Origin: Burkholderiales bacterium
Lineage (GTDB): Bacteria > Pseudomonadota > Gammaproteobacteria > Burkholderiales > SG8-41
Direction of reading: 5' to 3'
Assembly: GCA_019746155.1 (NCBI GenBank)
Contig: JAIESJ010000128.1
Coordinates: forward strand, 1 to 14,041
DNA length: 14,041 bases
Shown here: positions 1 to 7,592 of the stretch, piece after piece
Position numbering within the stretch: position 1 is the first letter of the stretch
Layout of the letters: every line of letters begins with the position of its first letter
Notes under the pieces: model-generated
Told to the model about the DNA's origin: nothing
What the model saw: the letters and a program-made list of their open reading frames with translations, nothing else
The model's database searches: none
Translations under genes and position numbers: made by a program

Positions 1-91
1 TGTAGCGCAGCACGATAAACGATAACGTGGCGCGATCGCTATACCAGCGCATCGACGACGCGGCACCCGATGCTTCGTTCTTTGCCGTCAT
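1..91 (-). CDS. 5' end of an unidentified gene, cut by the window edge
   Basis: Thirty open codons run from an ATG at 89-91 to the window edge. The ATG overlaps the TGA of the methyltransferase gene (ATGA, 88-91), the same coupled junction seen elsewhere in this operon. The peptide begins MTAKNEASGAASS and continues MRWYSDRATL SFIVLRY, a short polar start turning aromatic and hydrophobic, as at the beginning of a first membrane segment. An internal Met at residue 14 is an alternative start. Too little is present to name a family. The coupling implies that it is the next gene of the copper/thiol operon. Confidence 0.5.
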   Translation of the reverse strand, partial: MTAKNEASGAASSMRWYSDRATLSFIVLRY

Positions 92-714
92 GATGGCGGG
101 GCGGCCGGCTGAGCCCGGCCGGAATATATGTAACTCATCGGTCGTGGTCCCTTCGCATACTCCGTTTCGAGTTCCGCGATCCGGAAGCCTGCAGCCTGGA
201 TCAGTTGATCCATTTTCCGGTTCAGATTGCATCCCCCGGCGAACCTGCCCCACAGCGGGTTGAGACACTGTTGCCACTTTTGGACTCGCGCTTCGGGGGC
301 AAGGCCGTGTTCTGCAAAAAGCAGCATTCCGCCGGGCTGGAGCACCCGCCTCATTTCTTTCAATGCCTGCACCGGATCGGGGATCGAGCACAGGGTCCAG
401 GTCGTCACCACGGTGTCGACGCAACCGTCGTTCAGCGGAATCTCCTCGCCCGAATGTGCGAGAAAGTCGATGGGAAACGCGATGGCGCGGGCTTTCTTCC
501 TGGCCATCACCAGCAATTCCTGCGACGGATCGAGTCCGTAGAGCCGCTCAACGCCGGTGCCGTAAAAAGGCAGGTTAAGCCCCGACCCGACGCCGATTTC
601 AAGAACCGTGCCGCGCGCTTGCGGCACGATCTGCGAACGGTAACGCGTCGCCTCCTTGTTCCGCATCGCGACGTCCACCAGCCGCGGCAATATCCATTTA
701 TCGTAGAAGCTCAT
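88..714 (-). CDS. Class I SAM-dependent methyltransferase (UbiE/PmtA-like)
   Basis: A 208-residue cytosolic protein with a Rossmann methyltransferase fold. Motif I, VLEIGVGSGLNLPFY, is at residues 37-51 and binds S-adenosylmethionine. The acidic loop GLDPS follows at 60-64, and a motif-II-like stretch TVVTTWTLCSIPD is near residue 105. The start MSFYDKWILPRL and the overall length match small Methyltransf_11 proteins often annotated as phospholipid or ubiquinone methyltransferase-like. The substrate cannot be read from the sequence. The gene begins 10 bases after the multicopper oxidase stop with no clear Shine-Dalgarno, so it probably depends on coupling from that gene. Its own TGA overlaps the next ATG. 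Homologues commonly accompany metal and redox genes, but their role there is unknown. Confidence 0.85.
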   Translation of the reverse strand: MSFYDKWILPRLVDVAMRNKEATRYRSQIVPQARGTVLEIGVGSGLNLPFYGTGVERLYGLDPSQELLVMARKKARAIAFPIDFLAHSGEEIPLNDGCVDTVVTTWTLCSIPDPVQALKEMRRVLQPGGMLLFAEHGLAPEARVQKWQQCLNPLWGRFAGGCNLNRKMDQLIQAAGFRIAELETEYAKGPRPMSYIYSGRAQPAAPPS

Positions 715-724
715 ATCGCATGCA

Positions 725-2236
725 TCAGCCGACGTGGAAGTTGCGCATCATGCCGCCGTCCTCATGCTCCAGGTTGTGGCAGTGGTACATGAAAAGACCG
801 GACTCGGTTGGCGTGAACGCCAGCCGTATGCGCTCGCCCGGCATGATCATGAAGGTGTCCTTGAATCCCGCGGAGACGATGCCTTCGCGCAGGTCATCCG
901 CCGCCTCGCCGCCACGGCGCTCCAGGATGCGGAACCGCACGCCGTGCACATGCATGGGGTGGGGCATCGCCATTCCCGGTCCGTCGTTGGTGAACGTCCA
1001 GGCCACAGGCCGGCCGAGCGGCATCCGCTCGTCGTCGGCGAATCCGGTCATATCGAAGGTGCGGCCGTTCAGAAATCCCCGCATGTGCCGGAAGGAGATC
1101 TGGGTATGCAGTTCCGCGGCGGGACGCTCCGGTGGCGGGACGGGGTCCGGCAGCGCAAGCGGTCCGCCGCGCACGCGCGTGCCTGAGCCGACCATAAAGC
1201 GGGCAATCGGGAGCTCCTGTCCCTGGTCGGCACCCATCATGCCGCCGCCCATGCGCCCTCCCATCATGTTTCCCATCATGCCGCCGCCCATCATTCCTTC
1301 CATCATGTCTGCCATGGACATCGATGAGAATGCACGGCTCACGAGCGCGATTTCCGCCCCGCTGCGGCGTTCGCCGAAATCTTCCAGCAGCTCGACGCGC
1401 TCGAACGGGGCGAGTGTCACGTAAGGTACCTCTTTCGGCCCTTCGGCGGAAGAGAGCAGGCCGTTGTCGGTCGCGATCACGCGCATCGGGCGTCCGTCCG
1501 ACCAGGCAAGCTTGTAGATCCGTGCATTCGAGACATTGGCAAGCCGCAGGCGATAGGGCCGCGGGGACACCTTGAAGGCGGCATCGGGCATTCCGTTCAC
1601 CAGCACCCTGTCCCCGAGCACTCCCGTCATGCGGTCCATCATCGTGCGCTGGAAGACGAACTGATTGTCGGCGCCTACGCGACGGTCCTGTATCACGAGT
1701 GCAAGCTCATGATCGGCGGGCAGGCCGCGGGCCTGCTCGTCCGGTTCGCGCACGATGAGCACTCCCGCGAGACCGTAATACACCTGGGCGCCGGTCATGC
1801 CGTGGGGATGCGGATGATACAGGTAAGTGCCGGCGGGATTGCGCACGGTAAACTCGTAGACATACTCGCCACCCGCTCCTACCGCGAAGCGGGGATGGCC
1901 GTCGGCCTGGTCAGGCACGAGCATTCCGTGCCAGTGGATGATCGAGGGATTTCTCAAGCGGTTGCGGAAATGGATTCTTACCCGTTCGCCGCGTTTCAGT
2001 TCCAGCGTCGGCCCGAGAACGCCGCCCGCAGGCTTGACGGCATCCGCCCGGCCGCGCAACACCGCAGCGCCGTAGCGCAGCACTTGCGTCTGCGGCCCTT
2101 TCCACAGCGGAATGCTGCCCGGCTCGGCAGCGAGTTGCAGCACCAGGTCGGGTTCATCGGCGAAAGCGCGCCGGACCGGCAGCGGCACGGCCAGCGCTGC
2201 TGCCGTTGCGCCAAGAAACTGTCTGCGTGTCAACAT
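725..2236 (-). CDS. Tat-exported multicopper oxidase with Met-rich insert (CopA/CueO-like)
   Basis: A 503-residue periplasmic multicopper oxidase. The ATG at 2234-2236 is chosen because GAGGAG lies 9 bases upstream and the protein then opens with a twin-arginine signal, TRRQFLG at residues 3-9, then a hydrophobic core and cleavage near AFA. An in-frame start at 2302 would add 22 residues ahead of the signal. All four copper-ligand motifs are present: HWHG (101-104), HPHPHG (141-146), HPMHVHG (426-432), and HCHNLEHEDGGMM (485-497), with the type-1 axial ligand likely Met496. Residues 306-334 hold 13 methionines among Gly, comparable to the Met-rich substrate region of CueO. It probably oxidises Cu(I) at the expense of O2. 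It lies 70 bases after the DsbC-like gene. Iron, manganese or phenolic substrates are possible alternatives. Confidence 0.93.
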   Translation of the reverse strand: MLTRRQFLGATAAALAVPLPVRRAFADEPDLVLQLAAEPGSIPLWKGPQTQVLRYGAAVLRGRADAVKPAGGVLGPTLELKRGERVRIHFRNRLRNPSIIHWHGMLVPDQADGHPRFAVGAGGEYVYEFTVRNPAGTYLYHPHPHGMTGAQVYYGLAGVLIVREPDEQARGLPADHELALVIQDRRVGADNQFVFQRTMMDRMTGVLGDRVLVNGMPDAAFKVSPRPYRLRLANVSNARIYKLAWSDGRPMRVIATDNGLLSSAEGPKEVPYVTLAPFERVELLEDFGERRSGAEIALVSRAFSSMSMADMMEGMMGGGMMGNMMGGRMGGGMMGADQGQELPIARFMVGSGTRVRGGPLALPDPVPPPERPAAELHTQISFRHMRGFLNGRTFDMTGFADDERMPLGRPVAWTFTNDGPGMAMPHPMHVHGVRFRILERRGGEAADDLREGIVSAGFKDTFMIMPGERIRLAFTPTESGLFMYHCHNLEHEDGGMMRNFHVG

Positions 2237-2306
2237 GGATTGCTTCTCCTCGGAATCGGATACGTCACGGTGCGTGATCGACCTCGCCATTAATGGGACC
2301 ACCGCG

Positions 2307-3041
2307 CTAACGCCGGCGCGCGGTCGCGTCGAGCAGCGGTACCACCTTGCTCATCGGCAAGGCGCCGAAATATTTTTCGCCGTTCGGCAGAAACCAGGTC
2401 GGCGTGGAGGTTGCGCCGAGCCGCTGGCCGAGCGCGACCAGCTCTTCAATCGGATTGTCGCAATCGATGGGTGCCGTCGGTTCTATGCCTTTCAGCATGA
2501 GGTCGTTCCAGGCCTTCGCTCTGTCTTTCGAGCACCAGACGGATTTGGTCTGGCGGACCGATTCCGGCTTGATCACCGGATACAGGAAAATGTGAACCGT
2601 AATGTCATCGATCGCGGCGAGATCCTGTTCGAACTTCCGGCAGAAGGGGCAATTGGGGTCCGAAAAAATTGCGATCTGACGACGCCCGTTGCCGCGCTTG
2701 GTGGTGACTGCCCACCGGAACGGCAGCCCGTTCCAGTCGATGGCCGATAATTTGCTCAGCTGTTCATCGGTCAGGTTGCGATCGGTCCAGGTCTCGGTCA
2801 GGGCGCCGACAATCAGCGCTTGTGCCGACGCGTCGCTGTAGTAGACCGCCGGGCCGTTCGTGCGCTGCACGGCGATCTCATACAGTCCGGCATACGGCAG
2901 CTTCTGGATGCTGAGCACCTTGGCGTCTGGAAGCTTGGCCTGGAACATTTTGCGAATCGCCTGTTCATCGGCGTGCCCGGTAACGGCAAGCAATGCGAGC
3001 ATTGTTCCTGCCGTTGTGCGCAACCACTTCAATCGTTTCAC
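2307..3041 (-). CDS. DsbC-like periplasmic thiol:disulfide isomerase
   Basis: A 244-residue exported thioredoxin-fold protein. It has a signal peptide (MKRLKWLRTTAGTMLALLAV, cleavage near GHA-DE), an N-terminal dimerisation-type domain to about residue 90, and a catalytic domain with CPFC at 131-134 and the cis-proline loop TSTPT (Pro214). A second cysteine pair, Cys170 and Cys194, matches the structural disulfide of DsbC, so DsbC/DsbG is the family. The start is GTG, 7 bases after a perfect AAGGAGG. The ATG inside that leader is out of frame. DsbC proteins reshuffle wrong disulfides and need electrons from a DsbD/CcdA-type carrier, which is present two genes upstream. In copper-exposed cells this repairs disulfides made by Cu-catalysed oxidation. 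Confidence 0.9.
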   Translation of the reverse strand: MKRLKWLRTTAGTMLALLAVTGHADEQAIRKMFQAKLPDAKVLSIQKLPYAGLYEIAVQRTNGPAVYYSDASAQALIVGALTETWTDRNLTDEQLSKLSAIDWNGLPFRWAVTTKRGNGRRQIAIFSDPNCPFCRKFEQDLAAIDDITVHIFLYPVIKPESVRQTKSVWCSKDRAKAWNDLMLKGIEPTAPIDCDNPIEELVALGQRLGATSTPTWFLPNGEKYFGALPMSKVVPLLDATARRR

Positions 3042-3142
3042 GTGTCATCCTCCTTTTGACAATCACTCAATCCACCGCAGGTGCTCTGTGCGGCTGCGAC
3101 ATAGGGATAAACAAGTTCCGTTTCATGTGATCCGCACCGCGT

Positions 3143-4045
3143 TCACAGCGTTTGCCCCTGGTTGGCAATCTGGGTCCATGTTTTTCCCTGGTCTTTGGTC
3201 AGGTAGACGTTGCGCTCAAACGTGGCGACGGCGTATTCGTTCCGGTTGGCGGGATTCTGGGCGATGTAGGCCACGGCATCCTGGGTCAGGGGAGGGAGAT
3301 CGATGACGGTCTTTTTGCCGCCGCTCCAGTCCAGGCGGGTCAGGGCCGGTTTGCTGCCGTAGCTGCTGAACCAGAGCTGCTTGCCGTCCAGATCGAAAAA
3401 CGCGGCAAGGATCTGCTCGCCACTTGCCAGGCGCTTAAAGTTGTCGCCCCCATCGGTTGAAAGAAACAGGCCGGTCTTTGTTCCCGCGGCGACGATCCGG
3501 TTGTTTGAGGGATGCACGGCAAGATTCAGGGGGGAGCCTTCCAACCCCTTGCCTTCCGCGCGCTTCCATGAGAAGCCGTCATTGACGGTGGAATAGATGC
3601 CGGGCTTGCTCATGCGAGAGTTTGGCGCGTGGGTGAATACATAGACCGCGTTGGTTCCGTAGCTCGTGGCCAGCAGATGGAAATCCGCTTCGCCCTCGAG
3701 CCCGAGCTTCTGCCAGGTCCGGCCGCCGTCGCCGCTCTTGATCAGGCCGAACGGGTTGACGAGGCCCGAATCCGGTGCCGGGTGGCCGCTGCTGTAGAAA
3801 AATTGTTTGGTCGAGGAAAACCCCATGTAATCGTGCTCGGGGCCCGCTGCTTTACTCCATTTTCCACCGCTGTAGACCGCGATCCCGTGGTGGCTCGGCA
3901 CGAAGATCTGCTTGCCGTCGGCGCTATATGACAATCCGTGGACATGCGTCAGGGTGACAGATGAGGCGGCACTTGCCGGTAACGCCAGGCAAACGCCTAA
4001 AGACAAAACGATTAAACCGAATGGTTTGTTTTTTTTATGTGACAT
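3143..4045 (-). CDS. Secreted Asp-box (BNR) beta-propeller protein
   Basis: A 300-residue exported protein. The ATG at 4043-4045 is chosen because AAAAGG lies just upstream. A TTG 15 bases earlier overlaps that ribosome site. A signal peptide covers about residues 1-27 (cleavage near ASA-AS). Four Asp-box motifs are visible: SGDGGRTW (104-111), STVNDGFSW (152-160), STDGGDNF (196-203) and TKDQGKTW (283-290), each ending a propeller blade. Similar proteins are labelled F510_1955-family glycosylhydrolase or sialidase/photosystem-stability-like. No sialidase catalytic set (Arg triad, Asp, Tyr/Glu) is recognisable, so enzyme activity is not supported. HVHG at 35-38 and HH at 52-53 could bind metal. 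It lies between the CcdA and DsbC-like genes, so it is probably an accessory of the copper/thiol operon. Confidence 0.8.
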   Translation of the reverse strand: MSHKKNKPFGLIVLSLGVCLALPASAASSVTLTHVHGLSYSADGKQIFVPSHHGIAVYSGGKWSKAAGPEHDYMGFSSTKQFFYSSGHPAPDSGLVNPFGLIKSGDGGRTWQKLGLEGEADFHLLATSYGTNAVYVFTHAPNSRMSKPGIYSTVNDGFSWKRAEGKGLEGSPLNLAVHPSNNRIVAAGTKTGLFLSTDGGDNFKRLASGEQILAAFFDLDGKQLWFSSYGSKPALTRLDWSGGKKTVIDLPPLTQDAVAYIAQNPANRNEYAVATFERNVYLTKDQGKTWTQIANQGQTL

Positions 4046-4097
4046 GTTTGACCTTTTCAAGTGGTTGTCGAAAATAAATGGAATGTCTCGAGGGAAC

Positions 4098-4838
4098 CTA
4101 TCCGATTTTTGCCAGGACGGGGAAGGCCTGGAGCAGCCAGTAGGAGAACGCTGAGAGTTGTCCGGTCATGATGGCCACTCCCATGATGATCATGATCACA
4201 CCCGCGCCGATCTGGAGCGCCCGCCCCGCGCGACGCAGCGTCTTGAGGCGGCGTACAAGCCCGCCGGTGAAGAACGCCGACGCCAGAAACGGCAGACCGA
4301 GCCCAAGCGCGTACGCCGACAGCAAGACGATGCCGCTTCCGGTGTTCGAAGAAACGGCGCTGACGGTGAGAATCGCCCCCAGCACCGGTCCGATGCACGG
4401 CGTCCAGCCGGCTCCGAACGCGAGACCGAGACCGTATGCGCCCAGCGGGCGGCCGCCGGCGATCCGTGTGTGAAAGCGCAGGTCCCGCTCAAGCCAGGGG
4501 AGTTTCACCAGTCCCGTCATGAATAACCCGAACAGCGCGATGAGGGCGCCGCCGACGATGTTCGCCTCATAGCGGTAAACAAGGAGCAGCCGTCCCAGAG
4601 CCGTGGCACTGGCCCCCAGGGCAATGAACACCGTGGAAAATCCGAGGACGAAAAGCGCGCTCAGGCCGAGCTCCGAAAGCCTTGCGTGCGCGGTTGCCGG
4701 TTGGGTGATGCCATTCGCCGAGTGGCCCGCCACATAGGAGAGATAGCCGGGGACCAGCGGCAGCACGCAGGGCGAGAGAAAGGAAACGATTCCCGCCGCA
4801 AAGGCCGTCAATGCGCCAACACCGGATACGTCGCTCAT
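4098..4838 (-). CDS. CcdA-type transmembrane electron carrier (cytochrome c biogenesis)
   Basis: A 246-residue polytopic inner-membrane protein of the CcdA/DsbD-beta family. The two redox cysteines sit in the family's signature pseudo-repeats: FLSPCVLPLVPGYLSY (Cys24) and GWTPCIGPVLGAIL (Cys148). About six hydrophobic segments are visible. The family takes electrons from cytosolic thioredoxin and passes them to periplasmic thioredoxin-like proteins. The likely acceptors here are the TlpA-like and CcmG-like proteins encoded upstream and the DsbC-like protein downstream. It has no fused periplasmic domains, so it is CcdA rather than full DsbD. The ATG at 4836-4838 has only a weak GGAT-type ribosome site and overlaps the TGA of a short open frame, which may supply coupling. 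Confidence 0.93.
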   Translation of the reverse strand: MSDVSGVGALTAFAAGIVSFLSPCVLPLVPGYLSYVAGHSANGITQPATAHARLSELGLSALFVLGFSTVFIALGASATALGRLLLVYRYEANIVGGALIALFGLFMTGLVKLPWLERDLRFHTRIAGGRPLGAYGLGLAFGAGWTPCIGPVLGAILTVSAVSSNTGSGIVLLSAYALGLGLPFLASAFFTGGLVRRLKTLRRAGRALQIGAGVIMIIMGVAIMTGQLSAFSYWLLQAFPVLAKIG

Positions 4839-4900
4839 CGAAGATCATCCGTTTCTGTTGCTTCGGCCCGTACTATGATGGGACCGGTTTTACTGGACAT
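4835..4900 (-). other. Possible 21-residue ORF overlapping the CcdA start
   Basis: An ATG at 4898-4900 opens a peptide beginning MSSKTGPIIVRAEATETDDL. Its TGA overlaps the CcdA ATG (ATGA). The same frame stays open back to the TGA of the Met-rich gene, about 63 codons, with a TTG at 5012-5014. There is no visible ribosome site. The composition is polar and acidic, unlike typical GC-rich noise. It could be a coupling leader, a lost C-terminal extension of the Met-rich protein, or chance. Confidence 0.2.
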
Positions 4901-4975
4901 ACGTGTGCTTGCTGCTTCGCTACCGGAATCTTTGTTGCCTCTGAAGTTTTCATTGCCGTATTCGTTTTGGCCACC

Positions 4976-5016
4976 CCTTGGCCGCAGCGGGGCGGACTCG
5001 CCCGCTGCGGCCAAGG
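4976..5016 (-). terminator. Large perfect hairpin after the Met-rich gene
   Basis: Two perfect 16-base arms (4976-4991 and 5001-5016, arm CCTTGGCCGCAGCGGG) flank a 9-base loop, beginning 8 bases past the Met-rich gene's stop. The stem is very stable, but neither strand has a T-run after it, so it is not a classical intrinsic terminator. Its position suggests partial termination or 3'-end protection of the upstream mRNA. That would let the Met-rich gene be expressed more strongly than CcdA and the genes beyond it. Confidence 0.45.
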
Positions 5017-5023
5017 CAGCGGG

Positions 5024-5314
5024 TCAGTCCTTGCTTCCCGGCGTTTTGCCTGCCGGACCGTGGTCGCCGGACGGCGCAGACCCCGTGTCCTTCATCATGC
5101 GGGTGCAGGTGTCCATCATCGGCCCCATTTTGGCCATCATGGACATCATCTCCCTCATTCCGGCCATTCCGCCGTCCTGCATCATGCCGGGTTCCATCGT
5201 ATTCCCCCCGGACCCCATACGGTTCCCGGTGTCGTGGGCGTAGACGGCAGCAGCCATAGCGACACCGCCAACTACGGCCACAGCGATGGCAACACGTTTA
5301 ACGCTTTTAAACAT
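5024..5314 (-). CDS. Small Met-rich exported protein, likely periplasmic Cu(I) binder
   Basis: A 96-residue protein. The ATG at 5312-5314 is chosen because AAAGGAG lies 5 bases upstream. An in-frame ATG at 5347 would add 11 residues ahead of the signal peptide. The signal peptide runs to about residue 27 (VYA-HD). The mature part of about 69 residues holds 15 methionines, mostly in MM or MxxM pairs between residues 33 and 74 (for example MREMMSMMAKMGPMM), with one Cys (70) and a His at the mature N terminus. The tail is Gly/Ser/Lys-rich. Methionine clusters bind Cu(I) in CopK, PcoE-like and CusF-type proteins, so copper binding is a reasonable inference, but no named family is recognised. It sits between the TlpA-like and CcdA genes and ends just before a strong hairpin. 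Confidence 0.8.
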   Translation of the reverse strand: MFKSVKRVAIAVAVVGGVAMAAAVYAHDTGNRMGSGGNTMEPGMMQDGGMAGMREMMSMMAKMGPMMDTCTRMMKDTGSAPSGDHGPAGKTPGSKD

Positions 5315-5422
5315 AATTTCTCCTTTCAATGGTTTAGCGGCTGGCATCCAAAATCGCTCCAGACCCTAAGCGCCAGCCATGCTTAGCGGGATTTGTTGGA
5401 TTCGATCTGCTTTTTTCCACCA

Positions 5423-6091
5423 TCAGCGCTTGCCAGTTTGCCGCGTCACAGGTGCGTCCAAATGGCCTTGGATCACCTTGATGGTCTCCGGGCTGTCCCA
5501 TTCGGCGGGACCGATTTTTCTGCCGATTTCCCGCCCTTCCCGGTCGATGAGAAGGGTGGTCGGCAATCCTGTTACTTCCAAGTATCGAGAAGCGTCGCCG
5601 CTCGAGTCCATATAGATTCCGAGGGATTTGACACCGGACTGTAAGTAGAATTCCTGAACGAGGTAAAGACTCTGCTGCCCCTGGTCTATGGAAAGGGCCA
5701 CGACTTCGAAGTCCGGACCGCCAAGTTTGGCTTGCAGACGGTCAAGAGTCGGCATTTCCTTGCGGCATGGAGGGCACCACGTCGCCCAGATGTTGAGCAG
5801 CACGAACTTGCCGCGAAAGTCTTGCAGCGTCATGGCCCGCCCGTTCCCGTCGGCGAATCGGACATTCGGCAAAGCGCGCGGCTGCGGATAGATATTGAAT
5901 GCGAAACCCATCTTGTTGCCGCTGGCGCTGGCGGCATCGCGCGCGGGCGCGGTGGTGCGCGTACTCTCGCGGTACGCCATCACGAGCGCAGCAGTGAGCA
6001 CCGCAATCCCCGTTATCGCAAGCAAAACCCTCGCCCTGTTTCGGACCGGAGCACGTGCGGACAACTCTTTTTCTGGAAGGCCGGAAGTCAT
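5423..6091 (-). CDS. TlpA/ResA-like membrane-anchored thioredoxin
   Basis: A 222-residue protein with one N-terminal membrane anchor (about residues 21-40) and a periplasmic thioredoxin domain. The active site is WCPPC at 105-109 (NIWATWCPPCRKEMP) and the cis-proline loop is GLPT (Pro177). The extra segment after the second strand is typical of the TlpA/ResA/AhpC-TSA group. Such proteins reduce disulfides in apocytochrome c or in copper-site cysteines of SCO and CuA proteins. The ATG overlaps the TGA of the CcmG-like gene (ATGA, 6088-6091), with AGGAA 9 bases upstream. The exact partner cannot be read. The adjacent SCO and CcdA genes make a role in reducing SCO or cytochrome cysteines likely. 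Confidence 0.9.
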   Translation of the reverse strand: MTSGLPEKELSARAPVRNRARVLLAITGIAVLTAALVMAYRESTRTTAPARDAASASGNKMGFAFNIYPQPRALPNVRFADGNGRAMTLQDFRGKFVLLNIWATWCPPCRKEMPTLDRLQAKLGGPDFEVVALSIDQGQQSLYLVQEFYLQSGVKSLGIYMDSSGDASRYLEVTGLPTTLLIDREGREIGRKIGPAEWDSPETIKVIQGHLDAPVTRQTGKR

Positions 6092-6663
6092 TGGCGCAAT
6101 TTCCTGATCAGCGGCAGGATCGTTTTTTCAAGCACTTCAGGATTCAACGGGCCTATTTGTTTGTATGCGATACGCCCCTCGCGGTCGATGACGAAAGTCT
6201 CCGGCACGCCGTAGACGCCCCAGTCAATCGCCACCCGGCCATTGATATCGGCGCCGGTCCGCGTATACGGGTCTCCCAGCTCGTCCAACCATTTCTCGGC
6301 ATCTTCGGGCCGGTCCTTGTAATCGAGTCCGTGGATCGGAACCACGCCCTTTTGCTTCAAGTCCATCAGCAGTGGATGCTCGGCGCGGCAGGCCACGCAC
6401 CAGGACGCGAAGACGTTGACCAGCGACACCTCGCCCTTGAGATCGGCGCTGGAAAGCCCCAATGTGCGGCCTTTGACCGGGGGCAAGCTGAATTCCGGCA
6501 CCGGTTTGCCGATCAGCGGCGACGGCACCTCGCGGGGATTCAGAGTGAGGCCGATCGCGAGGAAAACGCCCACCACCAGAAACACGGCAAGCGGCACCAG
6601 TGCCGCAAGCCGCGAGCCCGTGCGCGGCGGTTCGGAGCGGTTGGCGAAAATCCCGTCACTCAT
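6088..6663 (-). CDS. CcmG/DsbE-like thiol:disulfide oxidoreductase
   Basis: A 191-residue protein with a membrane anchor at about residues 19-40 and a periplasmic thioredoxin domain. The active site WCVAC is at 88-92 (NVFASWCVACRAEHPLL) and the cis-proline loop GVYGVPETF contains Pro154. The GVYGxPETF sequence is the hallmark of CcmG/DsbE, which reduces the apocytochrome c CXXCH cysteines before haem attachment. The ATG at 6661-6663 is chosen because AGGAG lies 5 bases upstream. A GTG two codons earlier is too close to that site. No other ccm genes are present, so it is a stand-alone copy, perhaps serving the cytochrome c in this operon or copper proteins. It overlaps the truncated cytochrome ORF by 8 bases and the TlpA-like gene by ATGA. 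Confidence 0.92.
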   Translation of the reverse strand: MSDGIFANRSEPPRTGSRLAALVPLAVFLVVGVFLAIGLTLNPREVPSPLIGKPVPEFSLPPVKGRTLGLSSADLKGEVSLVNVFASWCVACRAEHPLLMDLKQKGVVPIHGLDYKDRPEDAEKWLDELGDPYTRTGADINGRVAIDWGVYGVPETFVIDREGRIAYKQIGPLNPEVLEKTILPLIRKLRQ

Positions 6664-6895
6664 TGACACTCCTGTCGAATGAATGAACTGTTAAGAAGGA
6701 AATCAGATCGGCACGGGCTTGAAACACGCGCGCGCCGCGTTTCGCATCCCCATCGCCGAGAGCCGGGCCGGCAAGCGTCAGCACGATCGCCGCGGAAAGC
6801 AATAAAAGCATATTGCGCCGCCGAAGCGGCATGGCGTTCCGACCGGCTTCCTGCCCGATCTGTGCGACCGGCCGTCTAACGTCTGTTGTTTCCAT
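6656..6895 (-). pseudogene. Cytochrome c remnant truncated before the haem motif
   Basis: A 79-codon ORF with a strong ribosome site (AAAGGAG, 6 bases before the ATG at 6893-6895). It has a long basic N-region, a hydrophobic signal core (MLLLLSAAIVLTLAGPALG), then GDGDAKRGARVFQA. This is how many class I cytochromes begin just before CXXCH. The expected haem cysteines are absent. Instead the frame continues ARADLISFLTVHSF and stops 8 bases inside the CcmG-like gene. The simplest reading is deletion of the haem domain, leaving a leader that still couples translation into the next gene. A functional small exported peptide cannot be excluded. Confidence 0.6.
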
Positions 6896-6965
6896 GAGCT
6901 ACTCCTTTCGCCATTTCGAGTTTCTATCTATCTAGTTTGGAGAGGGCGTCTCGTATGGGCATACC

Positions 6966-7592
6966 TTAATTCGTTTCCTTCAGCAGGATGCGGATGTCCC
7001 GCGCGATTGACTCGGGCGTCGCCTCCGGCCTGATGAACAGGCGTAACCGTCCACCCCCGTCAAAGACAAAGACCTGCGAGGAGTGATCGACCGTATAGAA
7101 ACCGGACGAGCCGGGGGCCTGGGCTTTGGAATAGACCTTGAATTCCTTCGTGGTCCGGTCGAGCGTTTGCTCGTCCCCGTACAATCCGAGAAACGAAGGA
7201 TGGAACGACGGCACGTACTGGGCGAGAACCTGGGGCGTGTCGCGCTTCGGATCCACTGTGACAAACAGTCCCTGCACGGCATTGCCGGCATCTCCCAGCT
7301 GCCTGACTGCAGCACCCAGCTTGGCCATTATGATGGGACACATGTCGGGGCAGTTGATGTAACCGAAGTACAAAAGCACCACCTTGCCGTGGAAATCCTT
7401 GAGCGTCCGCCGCTTTCCATTGTGGTCCGTCAGTTCGAAGCCCTTGCCCCAGTTTGCGCCGGTGACGTCAACGGCCTCGAATTTTTCGTGCCGCGTGCCC
7501 CCGGTCGGGCGCAGTATCGCAGCCGCAGCAAAAATACCGAGTGCTAATGCCACTGCGGCAGCCGTATACAGCATGTTTCTCGGCAGCTTCAC
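6966..7592 (-). CDS. SCO1/SenC/PrrC-family copper chaperone
   Basis: A 208-residue protein with an N-terminal membrane anchor (about residues 8-27) and a thioredoxin-like domain. The copper-binding CXXXC is CPDMC (Cys81, Cys85) within YFGYINCPDMCPIIM, and the third ligand is His170 in YTVDHSSQVFVFD. VDPKRDTP at 113-120 is also typical of SCO. The family delivers copper to the CuA site of cytochrome oxidase or keeps its cysteines reduced. The chosen start is a GTG at 7590-7592 with GAGG 7 bases upstream, because everything upstream in this frame is a shadow of the cytochrome c gene. The GTG overlaps the stop of a 15-codon mini-ORF. The next gene downstream is the cytochrome remnant, then thiol reductases that could reduce the CXXXC. 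Confidence 0.93.
   Translation of the reverse strand: MKLPRNMLYTAAAVALALGIFAAAAILRPTGGTRHEKFEAVDVTGANWGKGFELTDHNGKRRTLKDFHGKVVLLYFGYINCPDMCPIIMAKLGAAVRQLGDAGNAVQGLFVTVDPKRDTPQVLAQYVPSFHPSFLGLYGDEQTLDRTTKEFKVYSKAQAPGSSGFYTVDHSSQVFVFDGGGRLRLFIRPEATPESIARDIRILLKETN

Noticed and set aside
5366..5386. CTAAGC/GCTTAG palindrome between the TlpA-like and Met-rich genes
   Set aside because: Only 6-bp arms with a 9-base loop and no T-run, too weak to call a terminator or operator.
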